Positions 1 through 11,806 of a stretch of 64,000 nt of DNA are shown here, piece by piece. Numbering within the stretch: position 1 is the stretch's first letter; the number at the start of each line of letters is the position of its first letter. A program made the translations under genes and the position numbers. The stretch is taken from positions 4,829,001-4,893,000 of the forward strand of contig NC_134754.1 of NCBI RefSeq assembly GCF_050436995.1, in the 5' to 3' direction. Below the pieces are notes generated by a model that saw nothing but the letters and a program-made list of their open reading frames with translations, ran no database searches and was not told the origin of the DNA. The DNA is from Anticarsia gemmatalis (Eukaryota; Arthropoda; Insecta; Lepidoptera; Erebidae).

Positions 1-3000
1 TCCGACCCTTGTTTTAAAAAGGTACACAGTCCATAAAATGAATATTAAAAGTATAAGACTTGACAGTTCGAGGAGAACTTAATATATTCCACTAACTTAC
101 ATGTTATATGGTTAACTTGAAAATTATTTTTTACTGTAGGCATATTGGCAATAATTTACGTATTAATATTAGAATGACGTAACGGGATATAGGCAAGGTA
201 GTTATGCAAAAATGACCTTTATGATTAATAAAATAAGTATATTTGTGTTGCTCACAAATTGGCAGGGTTTTAATTTCTCAGCGGGATAGCCTTAAGGAGG
301 TAGGTGATCGGAGATACGTTTTAGATTTTTTATGTGATTGGACGTTAAGTGTGCCGACAAAGAACTGAATACCTTTGATTATTGAATTTTAATTTCATGC
401 TTTTCGTGTTAGCCAGTTGTTACCTTAATTAACTACTTGAATCCTTTGGTGATTAAAACGTAAGTAACGGTCGTTTGTCCGAATAAATTAAATATGTAAC
501 CAGCAACTTTCTTTATTGATAAAGTTTAGTATTCTAGAGAGAAACTTTTTTATAATATCAGGATCAAGATATTTTCTCTATTGATCTCTATGTAAAATAA
601 TCATATATTTAGGACTTGGGACTAACATTGTTAATGGCGAAACGCGGTTGCTTTTTGTATGCACATTCTCGGCCTACACTTTGGCGTACAACAGGCGTGA
701 TACAAGGTATGAATTTACATTTAGAACTCTAATAACCCATTTTATATTTAAAAGCATATGTTAGGCATAATTAGAATACTTGCAATTCCGTGTAAATTTT
801 TATAGACATCAACGCGTGTGAAACGACGTTGGAAATCAACAGCAAATACTTCGAAGAGATAAAACAATATAGCTAAAAGGAAAGGTTTCCTATTAAACTA
901 AGCAGTTCCTATTTCCCACACACTTTCGTTACTCAGAAACACGTTTTTATTCGGACTTTTATGCAAGGATGTGGTTCTACAATAACATTATAACACGGTA
1001 GTATGACACACCGAAAATAGTTTTCCAACTACGACACTGTGGACACACGGTGCCTGCATTTGTTTTGAATCCTCGTATAGGTTTGACACAGCACAAAATT
1101 CTTAAGCAGTATGGAAACTACGACGCCTTACACTCAAGTAGATCACGCGAGCGTCAACAAACTTCTAAAGTGGTTGATGAAGTCTAGTCTAAGCACTATG
1201 CAGTCAGTAGGATATAATAATATGCTTTGAGCCTTAGTCGATGTCAGTGCAACTGTGTTCTGGCGATCCGAAAGATTGTCTCGTACTGTATATTGATAAG
1301 TGAAGAAATTTCTATGTACACCTTTAAAACAAAATTAAAGTTCATGTAGAGAGGGAGAGAATTACAAATTACATTATTTGAAAGAACTAAGAAATAATTA
1401 AATTGTCACACGGTTGTTAGTTTACTACACTGTGCGATAGCTTAGACACAGTGGTTATAAAATAGGCGCATGTGAAACGGTATCGAACAAAACAAACCAT
1501 GCCGCCGCGGTCGCGTGTTTCCGTTTCCTTCCACTAACCCGCCGCAGAGTTCCGTCTATTGCATGGATTGCACCGTGCGATGCATGCTGATGCGGTCTAC
1601 CAACCTACCGATGCGATAAACTTGATGTAATGCATTATTGACCCACGCTACTCGGTAAATAGATAATGTACAAAGTGAAAGAACATAAATTGTGAAGCGA
1701 GATTTGAATAATAGAGCTTTAATAGACTTCTAAAAGTGTTTAGATTTTGGAGTTCTGCTTTTGATTCTGGACTTACATTAATCGCAGGAAAAAAAATTGC
1801 CATCGAGTGTGCTGTGTTGAACTCAAAATTGCATTTTTGTAAAGTCAAATTTATATTTTATGTTTTTATGTAAAACTTGCTTACAACTAACAATTACGAT
1901 CTTTTATTTAGCTTTTGAATTCTTGTAGCACAACCACAATTTTATAATGCTATTAATGATTCAGGGTCAAAATAATTACAAGCAATGGACATTCGAGCAT
2001 TACTACTTAATGTTTATGTTTCTACGATTCGCCATTACTCTGGTATTCACAATGGAAAGTTCTTGTAAAATCGTACAATATCCTTCCCTAACCGTCAATT
2101 AGAATCAATATAATTATGATATCGTAATAAAAATCTCGCATTCGTGCTTTATTGTACCATTATTATCCACATTACACGGGAAAGTAAGTGTTATTTCACA
2201 TTGGGCAGATAGTTTGTAGCTAACTATCATTCTTTCTGAATTCTATAATATTACAATTTATTCTAAGATGAGCTAGTAAGCGTTGGAGGTAAGTAGTGAA
2301 TTTTATGTATAGTAAAGTGAACCTAAGAAATCAATGAAATGTGTTATAGTAAAATGAACTTAAAAAATAAAAGCTCGATCAGTAGGTAGAGTATCTTAAC
2401 TTTCAGTAGGTTAAATTTTGAGACCCTTTCTATTATATGTAGATCGTGGATAAAACGTTTGGAGTCTGTCTATCAGTTACTGCTGCTAAGTAACAAATAA
2501 TTTGCACAGTAGGACCGTTGCCATTGCTTTTAAAAGCGGCTGTCTAATAACGCTCAATAGAAATCGAAATCCACATAACTTTCGCTGACCTTGACAGAAG
2601 GTATTGTATGGCTATGTCTAATTGCGAGTTGTGCAACCGACTGTGTGCTATCAAAACAGGGTTGCACAATTTATTAGATGTAGGCGAAACATCCATTAAG
2701 ATGATTGAGTTATGTGATTGTTAGTAGCGGTGACTGATGTTTTGAGTCTGTATGTCAAATTGTTTAATCATTTTTGCAACTACGATTATTATAATTGCCG
2801 ATTATTGAAGAATGGATTTCGATATGAAAGAATATTGGTGAACTTCAGTTTGTTTGAAAAGATACACGGGTTTATTTTCGCGTAACTAGGAAATGGCAAA
2901 ATATTTTTGAAATTTAGTCCTATTAATGTTATTTTTATTGTAATTAATATCATAATGAATAACTGAATAATAAATTATCTGTCAAAAACAACAATAAAAA

Positions 3001-3289
3001 AAATATATCGATAACTGCGTATCTATTTCTTTTACATAACTGACATGGTGGCGCTTGTGTAATGTGGCCACGTAATAAAATGTTTTTATAAATTATTTCA
3101 TGGGAAAATGTAACGTCCTTAAGTGTTAACGTCCGTCGTCATCGGGTCATTCCGCTTGTCATTAGTTTCAACAAAGGAAATATTACGGCAAATGACTCCT
3201 TTGCATTAAAATGTTAATTATAACGAGAATTTATAAACAAACATATGTTCAAAGACATCCGATGTCAATTAGTGGCCACATTACACTCT
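1..3289. other. AT-rich unique DNA, no gene recognised
   Basis: I see no coding region, RNA gene or recognisable repeat here. The stretch at about 1497-1625 (ccgccgcggtcgcg and following) is richer in G+C and CpG than its surroundings and could be a regulatory patch. The only reading frames are short and start at non-ATG codons. Confidence 0.5.
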
Positions 3290-3419
3290 AATTTTATTTT
3301 AATTTATGGGTACTGGAGTTTGCAAGTCGTTTTTTATAAAAGTTCACAATAATACGAACGAGTAGGTGTGCGTTCGATGACGTCGAGATTGGCCGAGAAA
3401 ATGATGGAGTGACGCCTTG

Positions 3420-3518
3420 GATACATATCTGGATGGTTGACAGGAAATAGCTCGGAATACTGACCGATGGAGGAGTTTGGAGGAGTCCTTTGCCCAACAG
3501 TGGGACAGTGTAGGTTAG
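3420..3518 (+). pseudogene. LINE ORF2 C-terminal tail fragment
   Basis: Reading on the plus strand, the DNA encodes a short tail, DRWRSLEESFAQQWDSVG, followed by a TAG stop at about 3516-3518. Two other places in the window (36.99-37.12 kb and 63.15-63.21 kb, both minus strand) end in the same way: FAQQWD or FAQLWD, a few residues, then a stop. From general knowledge of lepidopteran genomes, this is the typical C-terminus and 3' end of a non-LTR retrotransposon polyprotein, with a 'tttgcccagcagtgggac' nucleotide signature. No reverse transcriptase domain is present, so this is a heavily 5'-truncated copy. The upstream boundary is not clear; related sequence may begin near 3340. The LINE clade is not assigned. 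Confidence 0.6.
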
Positions 3519-3933
3519 GAAAAGCCTAAAGTATTTAAATAGGTAGGTATTTTAAATGTGAAAATAACTCTGTTGGTTGCCGGTCTGTAACATTTTAACA
3601 CTAAAACTATTTTGGAAAATCTGGAAGTGTAGCTTGTCCTGGATATGTCTGAGCTAGTACAGTAGCCGCAGTTGTAAAATATGTCATGTATTGTGTGCTT
3701 ACAAACAGCTTCAGAATGGCAATTGAAGAGTTGTAAGTTGCATAATGCATATAAAACGGTCGGCGGAAGTGTGTTGTATGTTCTTAGTAAAATAGCGCGT
3801 GTCCCACAATGGTGTATGACAACACTGAGTCACTATCGTAGCATGATCATATTTTCGATCAGCACATAGAACAAATATTTTATCATAATATCAAGTCTTC
3901 TAGTTGTCCTCGAAAAATATAAAATTCCCTCAA
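3519..3933. other. unique DNA between repeats
   Basis: No feature supported. A 62-codon plus-strand frame at 3681-3869 starts with ATG, but it has no recognisable motif and its length is expected by chance in AT-rich DNA. Confidence 0.4.
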
Positions 3934-4096
3934 CAGTAGCGCGATTCTCTACAGTCGGGAGTATCGAGAGTTTAACATTTGAAACGCACTGCAAAAACAG
4001 TTCCTACAACGCCCGCTAGGGGTGTTTATCAGATTTTCATACAACATTTCTCGATGACAATCTGGTTGTCGATAGTAGTAAAAAATCGCGCTACTG
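3934..4096 (+). mobile_element. MITE 'A', copy 1 (best-preserved ends)
   Basis: A 163-bp unit bounded by a 13-bp inverted repeat, CAGTAGCGCGATT at 3934-3946 and its complement at 4084-4096. Inside are an ATCGAGAG block near the left end, a CGCCCGCTAG core, and a TCGATAGT block near the right end, which also form an inner inverted pair. Five other diverged copies lie in the window, in both orientations. Short size, terminal inverted repeats, lack of coding sequence and multiple copies indicate a non-autonomous DNA transposon. No clear target-site duplication is seen beyond a possible TA inside the repeats, so the superfamily is not assigned. Confidence 0.7.
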
Positions 4097-4884
4097 GTGT
4101 AGTTTAATATTGTTTCCTTTTATATCAACTTTGAGAAAATGAAAGCTGATTCTCCGATAAAGGGCACAGTATAAAATATTTTGATAGTATAAAAAGAGTC
4201 CAAGCGCAGCCGCATTCAAAGGAAATAAACGTTTCATATTGATGTTATCGATTAATGTGAGCAGTAATTACACACATGCTAACTACATTTAATTGTAGGT
4301 AGAATCGATTCGTTTATAATGAAGCAATCGATATAGCAAATATTAATTTGTCGAAAAAGTCTACTTAAGTGTATCGGCACACCCTGATCTTTGAGCTTAG
4401 GGTTGCCATATTTGAAGACTGTTAATTAGGACAAAATAAAAGAAACACGATAGAACACAATAACACAATTAGGCCAAAATAAAAGATAAGAGAAGCGAAA
4501 ACCAATTTAGGTCCACGAGGTCGGTCCTCCGGTTTTTGACGTTACAGTAGGGAGAAAGTCTAATAAATATCATTTAATATTAACAGTGGCTTTTTCAGTT
4601 CACTATGTTAGAAAAACAAAACCTGGTGGTGTACGAAACGCAGAAGTGAAGGTGAACCAAGAGGTAGTCGTAGACGCTATATCAACTTTCTCAAACCCGT
4701 CAATACTTCAATTTCTAGGATAAATTCTGGGTTGCCCAAACTGATGGTTACCCTATACAAACTAAGTCTAGACAAATCCGGCATCGATTTGGAGAGTGGC
4801 TATTGATTTTAGTCAGTCAGGTTTTGGTATTTGATAATTACCGATAGGTAATCGTCAGGGTCTGTGAGTTTCCTTATATTTTGT

Positions 4885-5143
4885 ACTAGCTGACCCGCGC
4901 AACTTCGCTTGCGTCACATAAGAGAGAATGGGTCAAAATTTTCCCCGTTATTGTAACATTTTTTACTGCTGCTCTGCTCCTATTGGTCGTAGCGTGATGA
5001 TATATATAGCCTATAGCCTTCCTCGATAAATGGGCTATCTAACACTGAATGAATTTTTCAAATCGGACCAGTAGTTCCTGTGATTAGCGCGTTCAAACAA
5101 ACAAACAAACAAACTCTTCAGCTTTATAATATTAAGTATAGAT
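4885..5143 (+). mobile_element. widespread lepidopteran-type interspersed repeat
   Basis: Begins ACTAGCTGACCCGCGCAACT and ends with a (CAAA)n stretch at about 5095-5114, then a segment reading CTCTTCAGCTTTATAATATT. I recognise this sequence type as a very abundant interspersed repeat in moth and butterfly genomes. It encodes no protein. Whether it is a LINE 3' tail, a SINE-like unit or a non-autonomous Helitron-like element is not decided from this single copy; no inverted terminal repeats or target-site duplication are evident. Confidence 0.6.
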
Positions 5144-6054
5144 GTTTGTAGACTTTACGGTTGATTATGTGATTGGTTTCTTGCTCTGTCACCCCTTTTT
5201 TGCTAATATTTCTTAACAGATATTAAGAAAATGAGAAGTAAATACAAATAATAATCTCATTGGCGATTCCGAAATGCATATATAACATTATTTGTGCCGT
5301 AAAAGAATCTTATTAGAAAGCCAGCCATTATGTATACTCTGTAAGATCCTTCTTCAAAGAAGACAACCATATTAAGAGTCGTATCGCGGGGACTTTTGAA
5401 CAACGAACAGAATAATACAACCAGGCCCGAAAAAAAATATTATAACGACCGCATAAACATATTTGTTCCAAGCAAAACCGAATCTACGATCTCCCAACGC
5501 AATTGTAATGCCCGTGGCCACCTTTACCACTGCACTTCGGAGGCCACAAAATTCATCAAAGGTATATATTCAAATAAAAATATTAACTCCAATATCACAT
5601 CCCTTTACAACAGAAGGTACAGAAGAAACGTGACGCCCATAACAAGTAAAGCATGAATTTATCGTAGTTTCATTACATATTGTTGTGTAATTCCCTTTCA
5701 ATAGAATGTAAATCGTGCAATTACACATCATTAATGGCAATACATATCTGATATCAATGTTACAAATGAAGATGTTAATGGGTGAATCCTGATGTTCGTA
5801 ATTATGATTGAACGAAATGTATTATGATTGCATAAGACATAAAATAACATTCGAAGAATGTTGTTTTGTAAGATTTCGCTGAACGACGGCTAATGAACAA
5901 GTTTTTTTTTTATATTTACGTCTGTATTTAGCTGGTTTTTGCCAGTTCTCCTATAATGCTTTCTTTAACTATAGTCCAACAATTTGGTAGAGACCTTTGT
6001 ATGCAAGTTTAGTTGCTGGCATACATTTTTTTATTTAGAAAATTAGTGACCCAG
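5144..6054. other. unique DNA, one doubtful ORF
   Basis: The only notable frame is 5396-5656 on the plus strand (86 codons from a TTG). Its product is rich in Asn, Thr and Arg with no domain I recognise, so I do not call it a gene. Nothing else is supported. Confidence 0.4.
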
Positions 6055-6276
6055 CCCAACTAGCACACAAGCGCTATAACAAGCTGTACAATGGCCGGTT
6101 AAAGGATTTTTATAACGCCTTAGGCTCCTTAGTAAGAAGTATAGTGGTTCTATAAGCGGCTACAGATCTCTTGTAGCGTCAAATAGGCCCATACTGTCCA
6201 GCTTATAGCTCGACATTGGATCTACAGTGGTCGTAAATAGTAATTATAATAGTACGTAGTATAGTAGTAATACAGG

Positions 6277-6433
6277 AGCGCTAAAATAAGATGAAGGTGG
6301 TATAATCGCGCTACAAGAGCTTTTTCGCAGCTTCGTGGCGCTTACCAGCTGTTGTACAGAGGTGGTTAGCGCCACGAGCGTTCGAAAAAGCTCTTGCAGC
6401 GCGATTATACCACCTTTACCTTATTTTAGCGCT
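6277..6433. repeat. 157-bp foldback (inverted repeat) inside the 2.2 kb element
   Basis: Arms of 70 bp at 6277-6346 and 6364-6433 match at most positions and enclose a 17-nt loop. Both outer ends read AGCGCTAAAATAAG. The arms contain a stretch resembling the MITE A terminus (AATCGCGCT), and flanking sequence on the right reads ACTG after AGCGCT. It could be a separate foldback MITE nested in the larger element or an integral stem of it. A transcript through here would form a long hairpin. Confidence 0.8.
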
Positions 6434-7110
6434 ACTGTGTAATGGTTATAAATGCTAACGCTCTAAATTAGTAATATAGTCGGTTTATTATGGTGTAAAC
6501 TAAATATATTTTTTTAAAATGAATCATCAGTGACAAATGAGGAGACATTTTATTTTTACGGATTGGATTATTAAAATAACAAGTAGTCTATCGCTTTTAT
6601 TTCTTTGTGTACGTGATATGAAAGTGCGAGTTCAAGTTTGCTGTCAATATATATGTATATTATCGTCAATATTTTCATGCGCCCTCAAAATATTCAGTTT
6701 TAAGTGCAAAAATTATATAGATATGTGGATTTGGAAATTGTATTTTGAACATAAATAAGACTTTGAGGGTTACAGATAATTTAATTAGGGTTATAGGTAA
6801 TAAAAAATGATTTTAATTATGTTAACGTTACCAGGCTATAGATTTATATGATCTTCAAAAGATCGTAATAACCTCAAAAAATATGTTTACCAAATGCTAT
6901 AATGGCGTCTCGATCAAGCAGCTCTCAGAGTTGGTTACATCTGCTCTAGCGCCTTAAGCTGTACAAAGGCTCTAGTGTTTGCTGTTGTAGACCTCAAGGT
7001 TTTGCAGTTGTGGCATAGGAGTGCTTCAATATAACTGTTTTGGTCGCACACCAGCATTTTACTCGTACTTTTAGGGGTCAGTCGTTGAATATTAAAATAG
7101 TTTGAAAATC

Positions 7111-7640
7111 TTTTTTATTTTATTTTATTTTATTTTATTTTATTTTATTTTATTTTATTTTATTTTATTTTATTTTATTTTATTTTATTTTATTTTATTT
7201 TATTTTATTTTATTTTATTTTATTTTATTTTATTTTATTTTATTTTATTTTATTTTATTTTATTTTATTTTATTTTATTTTATTTTATTTTATTTTATTT
7301 TATTTTATTTTATTTTATTTTATTTTATTTTATTTTATTTTATTTTATTTTATTTTATTTTATTTTATTTTATTTTATTTTATTTTATTTTATTTTATTT
7401 TATTTTATTTTATTTTATTTTATTTTATTTTATTTTATTTTATTTTATTTTATTTTATTTTATTTTATTTTATTTTATTTTATTTTATTTTATTTTATTT
7501 TATTTTATTTTATTTTATTTTATTTTATTTTATTTTATTTTATTTTATTTTATTTTATTTTATTTTTTTTTTTTATTTTATTTTATTTTATTTTATTTTA
7601 TTTTATTTTATTTTATTTTATTTTATTTTATTTTATTTTT
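7111..7640. repeat. (TTTTA)n pentanucleotide microsatellite
   Basis: About 105 near-perfect TTTTA units, interrupted once by a run of about 12 T at 7563-7574. Because the unit is 5 bp, the array gives a 15-nt periodic open frame (FILFY repeating) on the plus strand; that frame is an artefact and not a gene. The purity implies recent expansion, and the true length may differ from the assembled one. Confidence 0.97.
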
Positions 7641-8282
7641 TCTTTAAAAACAGTTGATAGACTGAACCACCACTGCACCTATGTAAATATATTATGATAA
7701 TAATTTTAAGCTTTAGTATAAAGGTATATTACTCGGTTATAGCGCTTTAGGTGCTTAACATAATTCTGTAATCCCCATGGCTGTAAAAATGTTTCGAATG
7801 ATACCTTATACATCTATTTGCCGTACAGAAGCCATATAAATATCTGATATAACGCTCAAGGCGCTATTAAAGACCTACGCAACTCTTTTATAGATGAGTA
7901 ATACATTAGCCCTAAAAAAATCTGTTATAGAACCTAAGGCATTACAAAAAGCTTATTTACGCTCTTGAGCGCTATAAGCGCAACGCATAACTCCGTTTAA
8001 ACTCCTTTACCTCCTAAAGTCCCCTTATACAGTTAACGGTGTTATAGAAGATTCCATTAACTCAGTTATACTTCCCTAGGCTGTCTAGCGATGCAATTAC
8101 ATGCTCATATATCACTATAAGTCATTAGTTTCCTACTAAACGGCTACTATCCCGCCTAGCTGTTAAAGGGTTTTTTAAATAGCTAGTATACAACTTATAG
8201 AGAATTGTACAGCATTTGAACGACTCTTATGCAACTATCAGGCTGTATAACGACTGTATAAGCAGCTTGTGTGCTAGTTGGG

Positions 8283-8755
8283 AGGTCTCTGCAGCTTGAG
8301 AGTGGCCTGTTTAATACAGTTATTTTATTATGGAAATTTGCAAAAAATATTCATTATAATCTAGGTAAATCGAGCATGCATAGGCTCTCTACTAAGTGGT
8401 CGGTGTATATCCGATTCTCCACACATTTTTTTTAATCAGTTAGTTTAGTGTCTTTTTATTTTGACAGTTCTTTAAATAAGCTTTAAATTTTGCGACATTT
8501 TTTTATTTGAAACTAATTTCTATCCCAATGTTTAGACTTAATCAAAGTTATTTAAATATTCAAGATGTTCAGCTGCCCCATATAGGGAGATCCTAATCTC
8601 GCTTTTTACGAGACTAATTGCTTCCAGACTGATCTGGGAGTGGCATAAAAACATCGTAAATGTCGTCGTAAACGTCTTGGAAGGGAAAGGTTTTTGTCCT
8701 GTAAGTAAATCGGCCATTGTCCGGCAACCCTGTATACATTTTTAAGATCCCTTAT
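8283..8755. other. unique DNA right of the 2.2 kb element
   Basis: No gene or repeat recognised. The stretch up to 8760 is pyrimidine-rich and ends TTTTGCATACAG, which resembles a splice acceptor in front of the open frame at 8761. Confidence 0.35.
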
Positions 8756-8760
8756 TTATT

Positions 8761-9003
8761 TTGCATACAGATTTATCAGCGGTTCTGCTACTAATTGTAA
8801 TGTTACTTTGTAACTTGCAAATACAGGGCCGATACTACGAAAACGTTCACGCTTCTGATTATACGATACACTTATTAATTCTACATCATAAGAATTACGG
8901 GAATTATTTTGATAGGATTCAGTGGAAAGAATGTGGGCAGTTTTATGCAAAGTTACTGACAAAACAAGAACTTAAGAACAAGGCTATAAACATTCCTTAT
9001 TAA
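8761..9003 (+). CDS. doubtful small ORF or terminal exon, unrecognised
   Basis: The frame has no upstream ATG and opens at a TTG, or just after a splice-acceptor-like CAG at 8770. It encodes a hydrophobic stretch, LSAVLLLIVMLLC (residues about 5-17), followed by a polar segment with many Tyr, His and Lys residues, ending NIPY and TAA. The layout resembles a signal peptide or membrane anchor plus a short mature peptide. Codon third positions are varied, as in real coding DNA. However, the length (80 codons) is within chance expectation, no family is recognised and no partner exon is found. Chance or noncoding DNA remains more likely than a gene. Confidence 0.17.
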   Translation: MHTDLSAVLLLIVMLLCNLQIQGRYYENVHASDYTIHLLILHHKNYGNYFDRIQWKECGQFYAKLLTKQELKNKAINIPY

Positions 9004-11514
9004 TGTCATCTTGTCTTAAATCACATGTCGTCCATTAGCAGACTCACACCCAAAAAAGTATATTTTAATTGAAACGTTTTTACACTTGAAACGCATTCAA
9101 TTTAAATTTAAACGCGCCTTCAAAGGGGAGCTTTTTCTTCCCTCAAAGTTCGATATATCAGAAGCGACAGTCCACAGAATCGACATAATTAAGTGACTTC
9201 AAAGTCAGTTGGTGCGAGTACACGGCTGAATGGACTGTCCGGGACAATTTACCCGACGAAACGGAAATACACCGGGGGGAAGGAACCGCTGAAAGAGTGT
9301 TAAATACTGCAACAGAGGAACAAACACGTTCGGCGACATTTTGTTTTGTGTCCCAATAAAAAACGCGGAATTGTGGTCCCTTTGAATGTGGAACGTGCGA
9401 ATTTCGAATTGATTTCTTATTAGTTTTGTCTCTCGAACTAGTTGGAACAATTGCAAGCTTTCTCACTAGAAAATTTTGCGTTTCGAATGCAAATGGGTTT
9501 TTGTCCATCAATCTTACAAAGGAATTGATCGTTATGCATTCTAATTCTAGAAAAAATAAACATTTTTTTAAACCTCTGATGAATATGTAACATATTTATC
9601 TTCGTGTTTATCATTTATGAAATTTACTTCGATTTTTTAAAATTACTTTCTTGTACTAAATAAATGTATTTACCTTTTATGATATTGCTTCATATATTTC
9701 GACTATTGAACGAGATTCTCCCCTAAGACACACGTTGCTAGGAATAGTCCCGAGGGACTGCACTGCAGAGATATTACGGTATCCTTAGAGCACAGTTATA
9801 CGTAGATTTATGATAATACAATGATAGTATTATTTAATATTTAACTAGATTCCGAGGGTTGTAAACTTCCAATATCATAATGAATATGATGCGCGCTTCA
9901 AATACAGGGGTCCATTTTCAGTAACCATTGGGTTTTTAACTAAACCTTTAGCTGAAATGAAGCTAATAATCTATATCATTACGTGTTAGGTGTATCAAAA
10001 TTATTCCTATATACAAAAAACTTAAGTGATCAACCTCGTACAGATTTTAGTAAACAAAAGTTCCACCGATGTCAATTAAAATTTCAACGAAAACATTGCA
10101 CTCTTTGATATTCGCTTTATAAAACTAGCCCGAAGTTTCGGATGCTTTTATGCCTTTGCTACGGTTTTTTTAGATTGACAGTCCCGTGGCTCTGTCCACA
10201 ACAAGTGCATATAAAATATGCCGTCGGCGTCAAAGAGCTATTTGTCTCTTTCGCAATTGTAGCAACATTTCACGGCGGTGTACTAACATTTTATCTTCCC
10301 TCTGTTTTTCTATTTTCCTCACTTGATGTATGGGACGCATTTCCGCACTTTCGAATAACACTCCTGTATTCCCTTTTATGTGCGCACAGCTTTAAAAATG
10401 TATTCTCAGTTAGGGTGGGCTTTGGCGATACGAAGATGTGTAAAGGAATTATTCAAGAAGCCCTAGCATTTGGACTCCAGGCAGCCCGTTGGTATTTGTC
10501 GAAGTTTTCCGATGCCAAATAGAAAATTTCCTATGGATTTGCGTGTCAATAGTTCACGCGTACGATGTATTGAATTTGTGAAGTAGAATTTTGGTTGCGG
10601 CTTGCAATTTGTTTGTTTATTTTGTACCCTCGACGGTATATTGTCTTAGACAAGTTGTTTCTTAAGTTTATTTTAAAATAGACAACGTCTATGACTCAGT
10701 ATAACTTGATTTTGACGAACAACAAAATTCACAGATAGTATCTCAAATATTTTTATTGACACACCTTCAGCTAAGCCCGCGGCATTTAACTGATAATTAC
10801 TTGACGATCTTTACCCACGTTACGACACCGGGATGTGATATCGCACTGACTGATGATGCACATAATTATAACGATGATGGCATTCATAGATAACACCATG
10901 CAACCTTATACCTACACACAAATTAAAACACGAACTTATTCAATGTTCACATGCATTCAATTAACAAGTGTGGTAATACATACTACTTGTACGTTCAAAT
11001 CAAATACGCTACACGTCATATTAAGCGAACCTTAACAGTGTTATCGGTACAAAACATCTAAATACAAGAAATAGACAAGCCTCGTCCCCCGCTTGTAACA
11101 TACTTCACCTCTTTGAGGCCTATCAAGAGTATGTTAGTATTAAAAAGTATTATGTGTGCGTGCAAAGCAATGAGCTTGTTACATTGTGGTCGCGTGATAT
11201 TCGCATGTGCGTACCGTTAATTAAAGAACAACGATCAGTATTTTATTAACGCGTTGAGTTTAAGTCGCGTAGCTTTGCTCGTGAGCTTTGTGTTTGTATG
11301 TTAATTGAAGTACGATATACTTATAATAGCTATGTGAATGAGTCTGTGTATTGTAATTTTAGATTAATCTGTTCTACGGGCTTGCTTTCAGACAGTTTCA
11401 TCGCAAGCAAATTTTGTTCTTTTCAGAACGAATTCCGCTTTGTTGTATTTCAGCCTGTCTTTGCATAGATTTGTACAGTACTTAAGTATTAATAGATTTG
11501 TACAGTATTTAACT
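9004..11514. other. unique DNA with chance-length ORFs
   Basis: Two mutually overlapping minus-strand frames at 9158-9511 have no recognisable content. A 126-codon ATG frame at 10142-10522 on the plus strand encodes a hydrophobic product with no motif I know; one or two frames of this length are expected by chance in 64 kb at this base composition. No repeats were recognised. Confidence 0.4.
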
Positions 11515-11806
11515 GCACGTTTGGCGCAGTGGTTTAAGCGGTCACCTCGCCGCAACAACCGTGGCGCCGCGTGTGGTGGGTTCGAATCCCACCCGGGACA
11601 AATCTTTGTGTGATGAGCACGAGTATTTGTTCTGAGCCTGGATGTTAATGTATCTATATAAGTATGTATTTAGAAGTATATAAGTATGTTTATCAGTTAT
11701 TTGGTTACCATAGTACAAACTCTGCTTAGTTTGGAATCAAGTGACCGTGTGTGAGTTGTCCAATAATATAATATAATATATATATATATATATATAATAT
11801 AATATT
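11515..11806 (+). mobile_element. tRNA-derived SINE with intact pol III promoter
   Basis: The head contains an A box, TGGCGCAGTGG, at 11522-11532 and a B box, GGTTCGAATCC, at 11579-11589, both exact matches to the tRNA internal promoter consensus. The body continues after CCCGGGACAAAT and ends in an AT-dinucleotide-rich tail at 11763-11806. The tRNA-like head does not have a complete tRNA cloverleaf, so this is a SINE and not a functional tRNA gene. Fragments of the same family (B box followed by ACAAAT) occur at about 15.82 kb and 22.18 kb on the minus strand. Just upstream, the words ATAGATTTGTACAGTA occur twice as direct repeats (about 11466 and 11492). Confidence 0.8.
11763..11806. repeat. 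(TA)n/(TAATA)n microsatellite, SINE tail
   Basis: A nearly pure TA and TAATA tract at the 3' end of the SINE. It probably derives from the SINE's tail. Confidence 0.85.

Larger units (their letters stand above)
6055..8282. mobile_element. 2.2 kb DNA element with 18-bp perfect terminal inverted repeats
   Basis: The left end CCCAACTAGCACACAAGC (6055-6072) recurs perfectly as its reverse complement at 8265-8282. Just inside the ends, similarity continues in degenerate form (GCTGTACA/TATAA-type words). The interior is crowded with short imperfect repeats such as GCTATAA, CTTATAGC and GCGCTATAA on both strands. No transposase-like reading frame is present, so the element is non-autonomous or a decayed remnant. 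No convincing target-site duplication is visible (flanks cccag and aggtc). It contains a 157-bp foldback and a long (TTTTA)n array, described separately. Confidence 0.65.

Noticed and set aside
3500..3550. GTAGGTTAGG word suggesting telomeric TTAGG
   Set aside because: Single occurrence, no tandem array; it is part of the LINE tail.
7102..7647. A 181-codon open frame of repeating FILFY
   Set aside because: It is the translation of the (TTTTA)n microsatellite; a 5-bp unit gives a 15-nt periodic open frame without any gene.
10142..10522. 126-codon ATG frame with a hydrophobic product
   Set aside because: One or two frames of this length are expected by chance in 64 kb at this composition; no motif and no splice context.
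11515..11595. Possible functional tRNA gene
   Set aside because: A and B boxes are intact but the cloverleaf and acceptor stem are not complete; the downstream body and AT tail indicate a SINE.
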